A DNA stretch of 64,000 bases from JAFNAG01 sp963721405 (GCA_963721405.1 CAVRJA010000004.1:558001-622000); one strand, 5' to 3'. Shown: positions 54,608 to 63,633, counted from the stretch's first letter. Translations and numbers: made by a program. Notes: generated from the letters alone by a model not told the origin.

Positions 54608-54814
54608 CTAGTTCCGGTCGCGAAAATTCAAAGTCATCTGACCTGGACCTGGACTTGGACCTGGACGTCGACGTAGACGCGGCAAGTACCTATGGCCCGA
54701 TACAGGTGCCTCATTCGCGAGAGGTTACATCAAAAAAGCCTGACCACGTCCAGGTCGAGGTCCAGGTCCACGTCCAGGACCAGGAGGACGACGGTTGAGT
54801 TTCGCAAAAGAAAC
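54608..54814 (+). repeat. MITE-like family A, copy 4
   Basis: About 207 bases with degraded ends (GGTCGCGAAAATTC left, GAGTTTCGCAAAAGAAAC right) and very clear hexamer arms (GACCTGGACCTGGACTTGG, and the complement near 54742-54783). The intact core GGCAAGTACCTATGGCCC (54682-54699) is the reference for the insertion in copy 1. It is flanked at 54841 by a transposon-end relic. Confidence 0.75.
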
Positions 54815-54840
54815 GAATTAACCCAGCGCTTAAGCACTCA

Positions 54841-54887
54841 CGCCCTGGGCTTTTCTGCAGTGCCCCCTCCGCGGCTCGTCACTGTCC
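54841..54887. repeat. Degenerate copy of a transposon terminal repeat
   Basis: CGCCCTGGGCTTTTCTG (54841-54857) and GGCTCGTCACTGTCCGG (54873-54889) match the inverted left end of the 47-50 kb transposon in order and spacing. Only the end is present. The rest of 54420-54963 holds no gene. Confidence 0.55.
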
Positions 54888-54963
54888 GGCTCAAGGGAGC
54901 CGTGCCACCTCAATTGACATGCCCGGCTGAATCGGACTATGTTAGTCGCCGGGGGAAGAAGCC

Positions 54964-56202
54964 ATGATCTCCCGGCGCCAGTTGCTGATTGCCGCCGCAA
55001 AATCCGGACCTTTCGCCGGTGCGAGCCTGGCCATTTCGGGCAGCCTGTGGCAATCGCTCGTCTTCGCGGGAGAGGCAGTCCCCGCGCAGGACCGAATCGA
55101 AGATCTCCTGCGCACGGCGCCCAGAGCCCGTTTCTGGGTTTCGGCCGCGTCCCCCGGGGTTGATTGTCTCACGTGCCATGATCCAAAAGACAACCTGGCC
55201 GACAGGCAGCATCACGCCAAAGACAAGGAACGTACCGTCAAGTGCCTCCTGTGCGCGCAATCGTGCGCCATACGTCCCGGGGAGAGGGGCAGATGCCGCG
55301 CGCGCATCAACGTAAAAGGAGAGTTGCGCAGCCTGGTGTACGGCAGACCGATGGCGACCCAGGTCGACCCGATCGAAAAAAAACCCTTCTACCACTTCCT
55401 GCCGGGCTCGGCGGCGTTTTCCCTGGCCACTTCCGGATGCCCGCTGCGCTGCAAGTTTTGCCAGAACTGGCAGATTTCGCAGTCTCGCCCGGAGGACTAT
55501 TCCAGCGGCATCGTCGCGCCGGCCGACATCGCGGGTACCGCCGTCGCGCGCAAATCCCCGGTAGTCGCCTTCACCTACAACGAACCGACCGTGTTCATGG
55601 AATATCTTGTCGACATTGCGGCAGAGGCGCGGAAACGGAAGCGGCGCAACGTGATGGTCAGCTGCGGCTTCATGAATCCCGAACCGCTCGCCGAGATGTG
55701 CCGCATCCTCGACGCGATCAAGATCGATCTCAAGGGCTTCGACGAATCGTTTTACCGCAATGTGTGCAGCGCAGAGTTGAAGCCGGTCCTGAGAAGCATC
55801 AAACAGATCGCGAAGAGCGGCGTCCACCTCGAAATCGTCAACCTGGTGGTCCCCACGTTGAACGACTCGGACGCGATGTTCCGTGCGCTGGTGGACTGGG
55901 TGATGGGAGAGGTCGGTCCCGACGTGCCGGTTCACTTCACTGCATTTCACCCGGATTATCAGCTGCTGAACCTGCCGCCAACCCCGGTAAAGACTCTCGA
56001 ACGCGCCCGCAGCCTCGCGCTGAGCCGGGGGATTCGCTACCCTTACGTCGGCAACGTCCCGGATCACCCGGGGAACCACACGGTTTGCCCCGCTTGCGGA
56101 AAGGTGGTGATCAGGCGAAACGGCTTTTTCGTCCTGGAGATGAGCCTCAAGGACGGACGCTGCAAATTCTGCGGGAAAGCCATCTCCGGTGTATGGAACT
56201 GA
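54964..56202 (+). CDS. AmmeMemoRadiSam-system radical SAM enzyme, Tat-exported
   Basis: 412-residue radical SAM protein. A twin-arginine signal-like start (SRRQLLIAAAK) with a hydrophobic stretch to about 35 is followed by an extra CxxCH (CLTCH, Cys68/Cys71), the family's N-terminal Cys set (Cys94, Cys97, Cys101, Cys111), and the radical SAM motif CxxxCxxC at Cys159/Cys163/Cys166 (CPLRCKFCQNW). Two C-terminal CxxC pairs (CPACG, CKFCG) complete the AmmeMemoRadiSam pattern. The reaction of the family is unknown. A Tat signal would place a cobalamin-free radical SAM enzyme outside the cytoplasm, which is unusual. GGGGGAAG precedes the ATG. It is the first gene of a four-gene run. Confidence 0.85.
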   Translation: MISRRQLLIAAAKSGPFAGASLAISGSLWQSLVFAGEAVPAQDRIEDLLRTAPRARFWVSAASPGVDCLTCHDPKDNLADRQHHAKDKERTVKCLLCAQSCAIRPGERGRCRARINVKGELRSLVYGRPMATQVDPIEKKPFYHFLPGSAAFSLATSGCPLRCKFCQNWQISQSRPEDYSSGIVAPADIAGTAVARKSPVVAFTYNEPTVFMEYLVDIAAEARKRKRRNVMVSCGFMNPEPLAEMCRILDAIKIDLKGFDESFYRNVCSAELKPVLRSIKQIAKSGVHLEIVNLVVPTLNDSDAMFRALVDWVMGEVGPDVPVHFTAFHPDYQLLNLPPTPVKTLERARSLALSRGIRYPYVGNVPDHPGNHTVCPACGKVVIRRNGFFVLEMSLKDGRCKFCGKAISGVWN

Positions 56203-56224
56203 GCCCAACCGGGGCTTTCCATTT

Positions 56225-57781
56225 ATGAGGCGGATCATGCGAATCATGAAAGATATGCGATCCCATATCTTCCTGCTGTCACTTTTTCTCGCCTGTTGTG
56301 CTTTTCCCGGGACGGGAGGACAGAAGGCGACCAATGTGCGCCCCGCCGCGGTGGCCGGGCAGTTCTACCCCTCAGACCCGGCCCGCCTGAAGCAGGCAGT
56401 GCAGCAGTTCATCGAGGATGCGGTGTCCGTCGCGGTTGACAGGCCGGTTGCCCTGGTCGTTCCGCATGCCGGCTATCTCTATTCCGGGCAGATCGCCGCC
56501 GACGCCTACCGCCAGGTCAAGGGGCAGAGTTACGACACGGTCATAATTCTCGGCACGAACCACACCAGCGCCGATCTCACCGGGATTTCCGTCTACCCCG
56601 GCGGCGCATACCGGACGCCGTTGGGGGATGTCCCCGTCGACGATGCGGTCGCGAAGGCGCTGCTGTCGGAGGACTCCGACTGCACATCGAACACCGCTGC
56701 ACAGGCGAAGGAGCATTCGGTCGAAGTGCAGGTCCCCTTCATCCAGACTCTCTTCCCCACCGCCAAGATCGTGCCGGTCGTGATCGGCATGCCCGACGCC
56801 GCCATGTGCGCGCGGTTCGGCAGGACGCTGGCGAAAGTCGTGAAGGACAGGCGCGCGCTGATCGTCGCCAGCTCGGATCTTTCCCATTTCCCGGGATATG
56901 AAAATGCCGTGGACGTCGACCGTCAGACGCTGGAGGCCATCGCCAGATTCGATCCCGCGCAGTTCGCTTCGAAAGTCCGTTCCCTGATGGCCGGCAACAC
57001 CCGCAACCTCGGGACGTGCGCCTGCGGCGAGGCGCCGGTCCTGGCGGCCATGACCGCCGCGAAGATTCTGGGGGCGACGCATGGCGTGGTGGTGAGCTAT
57101 GCAAACACGGGCGACGTGGTCGCCGAGGACCGGTCGCGCGTGGTCGGTTACGGCTCGGTTGTCTTTGCCGCCGGCGTTGCGGCGCCGGATACCAAGGCCC
57201 TTACTCCACCTTCCGGGCCTCCTCCGTCGGGCCCGCTGGCAGCCGCCGACAAGAAAGCGCTGCTCAAAATCGCCCGGCAAAGCCTGCAGCGATTTCTCTC
57301 AACTGAAACCGTTCCGCTGGCGCGCAACCAGCCATCCAGGCTGCGGTTTCCCCAGGGGGCATTCGTGACCCTCAAGAAACGGGGTGAATTGCGGGGCTGC
57401 ATCGGACACCTCGCCGGGGATTTCCCGGTCGGCATGGCAACCGCGTGGATGGCGGTCCAGGCGGGATTGAACGATTCGCGCTTCCCCGCCGTCACCCTGA
57501 AGGAGCTGGCCGGGCTCGAAATCGAGATCTCCGTCATGACCCCTCTCAAGCCGGTTGCCAAGCCCGCCGACATCGTAGTGGGCCGCGACGGCGTCGTGAT
57601 CCAGAAGTCCGGCCGCTCCGCTGTATTCCTGCCTCAGGTGGCGACCGAACAGCGTTGGGGATTGTCGGAAATGCTCGATAATCTCTGCCTCAAAGCCGGC
57701 TTGCCGGCGGGAAGCTGGAAGAGCGGCGCGCAGTTCCTGGTCTTCCAGGCCGACGTGTTCAGCGAAACCGAGTTCAAGTAA
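56225..57781 (+). CDS. Fused MEMO1-AMMECR1 protein (AmmeMemoRadiSam B+A), exported
   Basis: 518-residue fusion. A signal peptide (about 10-35, ending ACCAF) leads to the MEMO1 domain (about 40-315) with VVPHAGYLYSGQIAA, GTNHT, KEHSVEVQVPF and SSDLSHFPGY, an extradiol-dioxygenase-like fold. The AMMECR1 domain (about 345-515) has the family motif LRGCIGHL and the region LKELAGLEIEISVMTPL. Together with the upstream radical SAM gene it forms the three-part AmmeMemoRadiSam system. Here two parts are fused and exported. Several in-frame ATGs exist; 56225 is the first after the upstream stop. The system's role is not known. Confidence 0.85.
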   Translation: MRRIMRIMKDMRSHIFLLSLFLACCAFPGTGGQKATNVRPAAVAGQFYPSDPARLKQAVQQFIEDAVSVAVDRPVALVVPHAGYLYSGQIAADAYRQVKGQSYDTVIILGTNHTSADLTGISVYPGGAYRTPLGDVPVDDAVAKALLSEDSDCTSNTAAQAKEHSVEVQVPFIQTLFPTAKIVPVVIGMPDAAMCARFGRTLAKVVKDRRALIVASSDLSHFPGYENAVDVDRQTLEAIARFDPAQFASKVRSLMAGNTRNLGTCACGEAPVLAAMTAAKILGATHGVVVSYANTGDVVAEDRSRVVGYGSVVFAAGVAAPDTKALTPPSGPPPSGPLAAADKKALLKIARQSLQRFLSTETVPLARNQPSRLRFPQGAFVTLKKRGELRGCIGHLAGDFPVGMATAWMAVQAGLNDSRFPAVTLKELAGLEIEISVMTPLKPVAKPADIVVGRDGVVIQKSGRSAVFLPQVATEQRWGLSEMLDNLCLKAGLPAGSWKSGAQFLVFQADVFSETEFK

Positions 57782-57822
57782 CCGGCGCCCCCAATTCACG
57801 GTAGCAGCAATTGAGAGCGGTC

Positions 57823-59991
57823 ATGATCCAGCTCCTGGTTCTCGGACTCGTCTCCATTCTCGGGCAGGCGGTTCTTTTGCGGGAACTGAGCGTCGCCTTT
57901 TATGGCGTCGACCTGATCTACACCCTCGCTCTCGGCATCTGGCTTATATGGACTGCGATGGGTGCGGTGATCGCCGGCAAGAATCTGATGCCGGAACCCG
58001 CACGAGTCGATCGGCTGCTGATCCTCTTTTCGGTTCTCCTTCCCACGGACGTGGTCTTCATACGCGCCATACGGACCCTCTTCTCCGGGATCCCGGGCGC
58101 TTACCTTCCGTTTCCGGATCAGATGCTGGCGATGGCGGCGGCGCTGCTGCCGATCGGGTTGCTTTCCGGATTGATGTTTCAGTGGGCCGCCAAATCCTTT
58201 ATGGCCCGGGGCCGCTCCCTCGCGGCCGCCTATGCCGTCGAAAGCGCGGGCGGATGCGCCGGCGGGCTGCTGGCGACCCTGCTCCTCAGGTCCGGCATCC
58301 AGAACTTCGCCGTCGCCACGATCTGCGCCTGCATTGCGGCCGTCGTGGTCCTCGCGGTGTGCCGCGGCGGCAGCCGCAGGCTCCGCGCCGTTTCGGGTTG
58401 CTCTCTGGCGATCCTGTTCATGCTCCTCCTGTTTGGCGGGATGGTCGACCGGGCGATGACGTCCTGGACGCATCCGCAGGTCGTGGCCAGCCGGGATACG
58501 CCTTACAGTCGCATCACCGTTACACGGCAGGACGGCCAACTGGCGTTGTATGAGAACGACGTCCTGACGTACGAAACCGAAGGGACCGAGGCGGAGGAAT
58601 TCGCCCACATGGCCGCGCTTCTCCATCCCCACCCGGCCCGCGTGCTGATTCTGGGCGGCGGCATGGAGGGGACCGCCGGGGAAATCCTGAAACACCGTCC
58701 GGAACGTGTCGACTGCGTGGAAATCAATCCCGGCCTCGCGCAAGTCGTCGTGCCGTTGCTGCCGGCGCCGCTGCAGCAGGCGCTACGCGATCCGGCCGTC
58801 CGCCGGATCATCGACGACCCGCGGCAATTCCTGAGCCGCGCCGGCAGCTACGACCTGATCCTGATCGGGATGCCGGAACCCGACTCCGGCCAGACCAACC
58901 GTTATTACACGCTCGAATTCTTCCGGCAGTGCGCCGCCCGGCTCGAACCGGACGGGATTCTCGCCTTCCGGCTGAAATCCGCCGAGAACATGTGGACGCC
59001 GCAGCAGACGGCGCGAGCGGTCAGCATTTACAGGACTCTGAAAACGGCCCTGCCCGAAGTGCAGGTCCTGCCCGGGGGAACCAACACCTTCGCCGCCTCC
59101 CGGCAGGCATTGGCGGGAGATCCCCTGGTCCTGACCGCCCGCTTCCGATCCCGCGGAATCAAAGCCCGGCTGGTCTCCGAACCCTACATCCGCTACGTCT
59201 ATGGGAACAGCCGGTTTGCCTGGACCGCTCACACGCTCGAAACTGGAGACTCTCAGCTCAACACCGACGTTCGTCCCATCTGTTATCAATATACGCTGAT
59301 GATCTGGCTCTCGAAGTTCTACCCGGGCCTGGCCGCATGGTCGCCCGCTTCGCTGGCATCCTGGAGCCGGTTCCACCGCGTGGCCTGGTGGGCGGCCGGA
59401 TTGTTCCTGGCCGCTCTTTTTCTCTTCGGCCGCCGGCGCGCGCCGATCCGCGGCGTGCTGCTCGCCGGCATGGCCGGCCTTCTCGGGATGGTCCTGGAAA
59501 CGCTTCTCGTGCTCCACTACCAGGTCAAAAGCGGCATCCTGTACCAGGACATAGGACTCCTGCTGATGAGCTTCATGGCCGGTCTCGCCTTGGGCTCGCT
59601 GGCCGTGCACCATTGGATTGTCACCCGTGTTCGCCGGCCGGCGCTTGCATTTGTCCCGGCTCTCGCCGTCGGATTCGCATTGCTCTCACTCATTGTCGGC
59701 GGACGCGTGCGCGCTGCCTCGAGTGGCGGGCTGATAGAATCGGCGGTGCTGCTGCTGGCAACCGGGGCGCTGGTATCGTCTGCGTTCGCCTTCGCGGGTT
59801 TCGCGGGGGCGGGCGACGGGAGAAAAGCAGTCGGCCGGCTCTATGCCGCCGACCTGATCGGCGGGTGTCTCGGATCGCTGGCCGCGAGCCTCCTGCTGAT
59901 CCCCCTGGCCGGTTCGGACGTCACCGCAATGCTGATGGTCCCTCCGGCGCTTCTCACGGCCTTGCTCGCGAATGCAGGGCCTGCGCACTGA
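57823..59991 (+). CDS. Membrane spermidine-synthase-like protein
   Basis: 722-residue polytopic protein. Five or six N-terminal TM helices (about 5-210) are followed by a spermidine-synthase-type methyltransferase-fold domain (about 225-440) with RVLILGGGMEGTAGEIL and the conserved VDCVEINPGL. More TM helices follow (about 520-720). It could transfer an aminopropyl or related group to a membrane-side acceptor, but the activity is unknown. The ATG at 57823 follows GAGAG, and a TTG at 57811 is possible. It is the third gene after the exported AmmeMemoRadiSam genes, 41 bases downstream. Confidence 0.85.
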   Translation: MIQLLVLGLVSILGQAVLLRELSVAFYGVDLIYTLALGIWLIWTAMGAVIAGKNLMPEPARVDRLLILFSVLLPTDVVFIRAIRTLFSGIPGAYLPFPDQMLAMAAALLPIGLLSGLMFQWAAKSFMARGRSLAAAYAVESAGGCAGGLLATLLLRSGIQNFAVATICACIAAVVVLAVCRGGSRRLRAVSGCSLAILFMLLLFGGMVDRAMTSWTHPQVVASRDTPYSRITVTRQDGQLALYENDVLTYETEGTEAEEFAHMAALLHPHPARVLILGGGMEGTAGEILKHRPERVDCVEINPGLAQVVVPLLPAPLQQALRDPAVRRIIDDPRQFLSRAGSYDLILIGMPEPDSGQTNRYYTLEFFRQCAARLEPDGILAFRLKSAENMWTPQQTARAVSIYRTLKTALPEVQVLPGGTNTFAASRQALAGDPLVLTARFRSRGIKARLVSEPYIRYVYGNSRFAWTAHTLETGDSQLNTDVRPICYQYTLMIWLSKFYPGLAAWSPASLASWSRFHRVAWWAAGLFLAALFLFGRRRAPIRGVLLAGMAGLLGMVLETLLVLHYQVKSGILYQDIGLLLMSFMAGLALGSLAVHHWIVTRVRRPALAFVPALAVGFALLSLIVGGRVRAASSGGLIESAVLLLATGALVSSAFAFAGFAGAGDGRKAVGRLYAADLIGGCLGSLAASLLLIPLAGSDVTAMLMVPPALLTALLANAGPAH

Positions 59992-60011
59992 CCCAGGAAG
60001 GGGAGGCATCG

Positions 60012-60965
60012 ATGATGAACTCAGTCCACCTCGAAAACGGCCGGGTGTCGATCCGGCCGCGCCCGCGCCCGCGCAGGCCGCCGGGCAGTGCGTTGATCCG
60101 GCTGCTTTGCGGCGGCATCTGCAACACCGATCTGGAACTGCAGCGAGGCTACTACGGCTTCCGCGGCACACCCGGCCATGAGTTTGTCGGTGAAGTCGTC
60201 GAGGCCGACACGGCCTCCCTCGTGGGCCGGCGGGTGGTCGGCGAGATCAACATCTCCTGTGGCGCCTGCGACTGGTGCCGGCGCGGGCTCGGACGCCATT
60301 GTCCGGAACGCGAGGTGCTCGGCATCGTCCGCCGGCCCGGCGCGTTTTCCGAGTACTTTGTGCTGCCGGAGCGCAACCTGCATGCAATCCCGGCGTCGAT
60401 TCCGACGGAGTCGGCCGTCTTCACCGAACCGCTGGCAGCCGCCTGCGAGATTCTCGAACAGGTGAGTCTGCGTCGCGGTGCGCAGGTCGCGATCCTGGGC
60501 GACGGCAAGCTCGGCCTGCTTGTGGCCCAGGTCCTGCAGCTGAGCGGAAAGGAAGCCCACCTGTTCGGGCGTCACAAGGAAAAACTGGCTATCGCGGACG
60601 CCGTGGGGGTGAAGGTGGATTTGGGCCGCAAATGCCTCCCGGCCCGGGCATTTGATTGGGTCGTCGAGGCCACCGGCTCGCCGGACGGGTTGCGCCAGGC
60701 CGTGTCGATGGTCCGCCCGCGCGGCACGGTTGTGATCAAGTCGACGGTGCACGGGCTTGTGTCCATGGACGCCGCGCACATCGTCGTCGACGAGATCACG
60801 ATCATCGGGTCGCGCTGCGGCCGCTTCGAGCCCGCGCTGCGCCTGCTGCGCGGCGGACGCCTCAACCTGACCGCGATGATTACGGCCCGGGTCCCTCTGG
60901 CCGAAGCGCCGCGGGCCTTCGACCTTGCCGCCGCCAGAGGCGCCCTCAAGGTCCTGCTGGTTTGA
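60012..60965 (+). CDS. Zinc-dependent alcohol dehydrogenase (MDR family)
   Basis: 317-residue medium-chain dehydrogenase. Zinc-ligand Cys in LCGGICNTDLEL, GHEFVGEVVE, the structural-zinc set CGACDWCRRGLGRHC, and the NAD motif ILGDGKLGLLVAQVL. It is shorter than typical members by about 30 residues, but all key motifs are present. The ATG at 60012 follows GGAGG, with a second ATG three bases on. It lies 20 bases after the spermidine-synthase-like gene and probably ends the operon. The substrate is unknown; threonine or glucose dehydrogenase relatives are the closest guess. Confidence 0.85.
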   Translation: MMNSVHLENGRVSIRPRPRPRRPPGSALIRLLCGGICNTDLELQRGYYGFRGTPGHEFVGEVVEADTASLVGRRVVGEINISCGACDWCRRGLGRHCPEREVLGIVRRPGAFSEYFVLPERNLHAIPASIPTESAVFTEPLAAACEILEQVSLRRGAQVAILGDGKLGLLVAQVLQLSGKEAHLFGRHKEKLAIADAVGVKVDLGRKCLPARAFDWVVEATGSPDGLRQAVSMVRPRGTVVIKSTVHGLVSMDAAHIVVDEITIIGSRCGRFEPALRLLRGGRLNLTAMITARVPLAEAPRAFDLAAARGALKVLLV

Positions 60966-61005
60966 GAATCATACAAAGCAGCAAAAGTGACGAACATAAA
61001 CCGCC

Positions 61006-61655
61006 AACCACGAAGACCTCTAAGCGCATGAATTCATAAATACGATGATGGTTCGCGGCCGCAATGCAGGACTGCGAAGAATTTGTCATTGATCATTGGT
61101 GATTTGCGATTTGTCATTGGATCCATCCAGTTTCAAATCGTCAAGTGGTCAATGACAAATGACAGGTTTGGCTGTAGCACCGATCCGACCCGACTTGTGC
61201 TTCTCTAACTCGGATAATTCACCAACGCGTGGGCCGCGTAGCGGCCGCATGAATGTAGGCCGGCCTTTCAAGGCCGGCACCCGGTCGGCTGCTCCCGATG
61301 CGTCGCGTCGCGACGCTTGAATTCAGCCTTCGCTACGCGACGGAATCCTTCGACGCCGTGTGCTCCCGGCCTTGAAAGGCCGGGCTACAGTCAAACCGCC
61401 GCTACGCGGCTGCCAACAGCGTGTCGGTTTCATAAGCGAGAGGAGTTGTCCCTTAACGGTTCAATCTCTGAGAGTTGAGGGCATCTGGTTATTCTCTTCA
61501 TGAATATTCCAGGCTAACGGGCGGGAATATGTCTCCGCACTTATGAAATCGAGTACTAAGACCTCAAAGAAATGCACTGCCGATTCCCATACTGGGGCGG
61601 GCGCCAAAGCCTCTTTCCGCCCATCACCTTTGAGGTCTTCGAGGTCTTCGTGGTT
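61006..61655. repeat. 650-base region bounded by 15-base inverted repeats
   Basis: AACCACGAAGACCTC (61006-61020) recurs as its exact reverse complement GAGGTCTTCGTGGTT (61641-61655). Inside are TGTCATTGG-type inverted repeats (about 61080-61170) and a large double palindrome (61255-61389). No gene is recognised in the 742 bases between the dehydrogenase and the RACo gene. It is possibly a composite of non-autonomous repeats. Confidence 0.5.
61255..61389. repeat. Paired palindromic (REP-like) element
   Basis: GGCCGGCCTTTCAAGGCCGG (61259-61278) and its near-inverse CCCGGCCTTGAAAGGCCGGG (61365-61384) flank a GC-rich loop with its own CGTCGCGTCGCGACG stem. Outer GCCGCGTAGCGGCC / GCCGCTACGCGGC arms extend it to about 61410. 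Each arm is itself a hairpin. Confidence 0.6.
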
Positions 61656-61707
61656 AATAAAAATGGCGCGAGTTATGTCGTCATGCCTATTACTTGCATC
61701 CCGGCAG

Positions 61708-63192
61708 TTACCTGAAATCCGGAAACGACAGGCAATCGATGAACGTCTCCTGAAACTTCGATTGGTATGCGAGCGGAATATGCTCGATGGCGTCCGGGGG
61801 CCGGAGTTCGGGCGAGAGCAGCATCATTTTTGCACCCCGCAAGGCCGTGTTTCCCGCGGCGTTGATGCGGCACGGCGCCACTTCGAGCAGTCCGATGCGC
61901 ACGGCACTCTCGATCCGGACATAGTTGCCGAAGGCCCCTGCGAGATGCACCGTCTCGATGTCGTCGCGGGCGGCCCCCAGGTGCTCGAGCAGCAGGCGCA
62001 GTCCCGAAGAGATCGCGGCCTTGGCCAGCTGCAGCTCGCGGACATCCCGCTGCGTCAGCACGACGCGCCCGGCAACCGGGAACTCCCGCGCGCCGTCGGC
62101 CAGCTCTCCACCCGGAAGAATGACGCCCGCATCGAGCGCGGCCGCCACGGCATCCACGAGTCCGCTGCCGCAGATGCCGCGGGGCGGCACGTCCCCGATC
62201 ACGCGGCAGTCGAGACGGCCGTCGCGGAGGAAAACGTGCGAGATGGCGCCGTTGGCGGCGCGCATACCCATTCTGATGGAAGCGGCTTCGAATGCAGGCC
62301 CGGCCGCAGTGGAGGCACACAGGATCCGGCCCCGGCCGCTCAGGACGATTTCGCCGTTGGTGCCGAGATCGATGAGCACGCCGAGAGAGTCGGCGGCGAC
62401 GATGCCGGCGGCGACGATGCCGGCGAGGATGTCGGAACCTACAAAACCGCCCAGGCAACGCAGGAAACGGATCCTGCAACGGTCCGGCAAATCCCAGCCG
62501 AGCTGCGCGGGCTCGAAGAGTTGTTCGCCGTCATCGACGGGAGCAAAGGGGGCGTGCGAAAGCGGTTCGACGGAGATCCCGCCAAAGAGGTGGTGCATCA
62601 CCGTATTCCCGACCAGGACCACATCGCAGACTTCCGCGGCCTTCTGCCCGGCGAGCTCCGCGATCATTCCTCCGACGGCGTTTCGGACGAGCGGGGTCAA
62701 TGCCGGGTCAGAAAGGGCGAAGAGCACCCGGCTCATGACGTCGGCCCCGTGAGCGCACTGCGGGTTGAGAGCCGTCCGGACCCCGAGAACTTCGCCGGAT
62801 GACAGGTCGAGTATCTGGGCCGCCAGCGTGGTTGTCCCGATGTCCACCGCGATGCCGAGACCGGTGCGGCCGGCCCCCTGCAGATGCGCGGAATCGGCGA
62901 GAATCGGCATGACCCATTGCCCGACCTCCAGCGTCAACGGCGTTTCGGCACGGGCGCGGCAGGCCAATCGCCAGCCCTGCGAAAGTTCCTCTTCCGAGAA
63001 TACGCACTTGTCTTCGATCCGGGCCCGCAGCGTGCCTTCGAGGACCCGAACGCGGCACCCGCCGCAAAGGTCCGACCCGCCGCACGGAAATTCCACACCG
63101 TATTCGGCCAGGACCTCCGCGAGTGCGGATCCGCGCGCCACTTCGAGGCGAGTGCCCTGAGGAATCAGCTCGATCTGAACGGTATCGCTCAC
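61708..63192 (-). CDS. RACo-like ferredoxin/ASKHA corrinoid-protein reactivase
   Basis: 494-residue protein. An N-terminal plant-type [2Fe-2S] ferredoxin domain (Cys37, Cys43, Cys46, Cys78) is followed by an ASKHA ATPase domain with AVDIGTTTLAAQIL, VLIDLGTNGEIVL, LAGAFGNYVRIESA and the DUF4445-type end. RACo proteins use ATP to reduce Co(II) corrinoid proteins back to Co(I). No corrinoid protein or methyltransferase is in the window, so the client is elsewhere. The GTG at 63192 starts the ferredoxin domain; GTG at 63210 with GGGGGAG close by is the alternative, and the frame is open to 63357. It is convergent with the dehydrogenase operon. Confidence 0.85.
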   Translation of the reverse strand: MSDTVQIELIPQGTRLEVARGSALAEVLAEYGVEFPCGGSDLCGGCRVRVLEGTLRARIEDKCVFSEEELSQGWRLACRARAETPLTLEVGQWVMPILADSAHLQGAGRTGLGIAVDIGTTTLAAQILDLSSGEVLGVRTALNPQCAHGADVMSRVLFALSDPALTPLVRNAVGGMIAELAGQKAAEVCDVVLVGNTVMHHLFGGISVEPLSHAPFAPVDDGEQLFEPAQLGWDLPDRCRIRFLRCLGGFVGSDILAGIVAAGIVAADSLGVLIDLGTNGEIVLSGRGRILCASTAAGPAFEAASIRMGMRAANGAISHVFLRDGRLDCRVIGDVPPRGICGSGLVDAVAAALDAGVILPGGELADGAREFPVAGRVVLTQRDVRELQLAKAAISSGLRLLLEHLGAARDDIETVHLAGAFGNYVRIESAVRIGLLEVAPCRINAAGNTALRGAKMMLLSPELRPPDAIEHIPLAYQSKFQETFIDCLSFPDFR

Positions 63193-63336
63193 GCCCCTAT
63201 TCTGCCACACTCCCCCCGAATTACGTGAACCCCGCGCGTCATGCGCAGAAGCAAAACACTCCCCGGCGATCGGTTGGGAGCGCCCCCCGCTCCAACAAAT
63301 CCTGTCCGGAGTAGGTCCCGGCCGGGATCTACGGGT

Positions 63337-63633
63337 GCAATCAGAAGTGAGACTCAATCCTCGCGGAATTTGGGTGAGCCTTTTAAGCTCAGCGTTTCAT
63401 CGGACAAAAAAGGATGCGTCGCGCAACGATTAACGACAAAAGAATTTGTCAATTGTCATTGGTCAATGGTGATTTGTCATTTGGCCGCTTCAAACCGTTG
63501 GCCTGCCGGGTCCTGATCGAGTTCGGAGTGGGTGAAGCACCCGAGCGCAGAACCTGCGCGCCAACATGCCGCCCCGCCCCCGAATGACAATTCACAAATG
63601 ACAATTGACAAATTCTGTCCCACTTCCGATTGC
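63337..63633. mobile_element. MITE-like family B, copy 2
   Basis: Near-identical to 34382-34674 over about 295 bases, sharing TIRs TGCAATCAGAAGTGAGACTC and GTCCCACTTCCGATTGC (63617-63633). The flanks GGCCGGGATCTACGGG (63321-63336) and GGCCGGGACCTACCGG (63634-63649) resemble each other, possibly an old target duplication or a chance repeat. The rest of 63193-63748 has no gene. Confidence 0.75.

Noticed and set aside
54640..54790. Asp-Leu/Gln-Val-rich peptide frame through family A repeats
   Set aside because: The frame gives D-L-D-L-type residues in some copies, but copy 2 has an early stop and other copies lack a start and ribosome site; the pattern follows from the DNA hexamer.
61255..61389. 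The large palindrome as a terminator or RNA gene
   Set aside because: There is no T-run and both arms are hairpins, as in REP elements; no RNA family was recognised.
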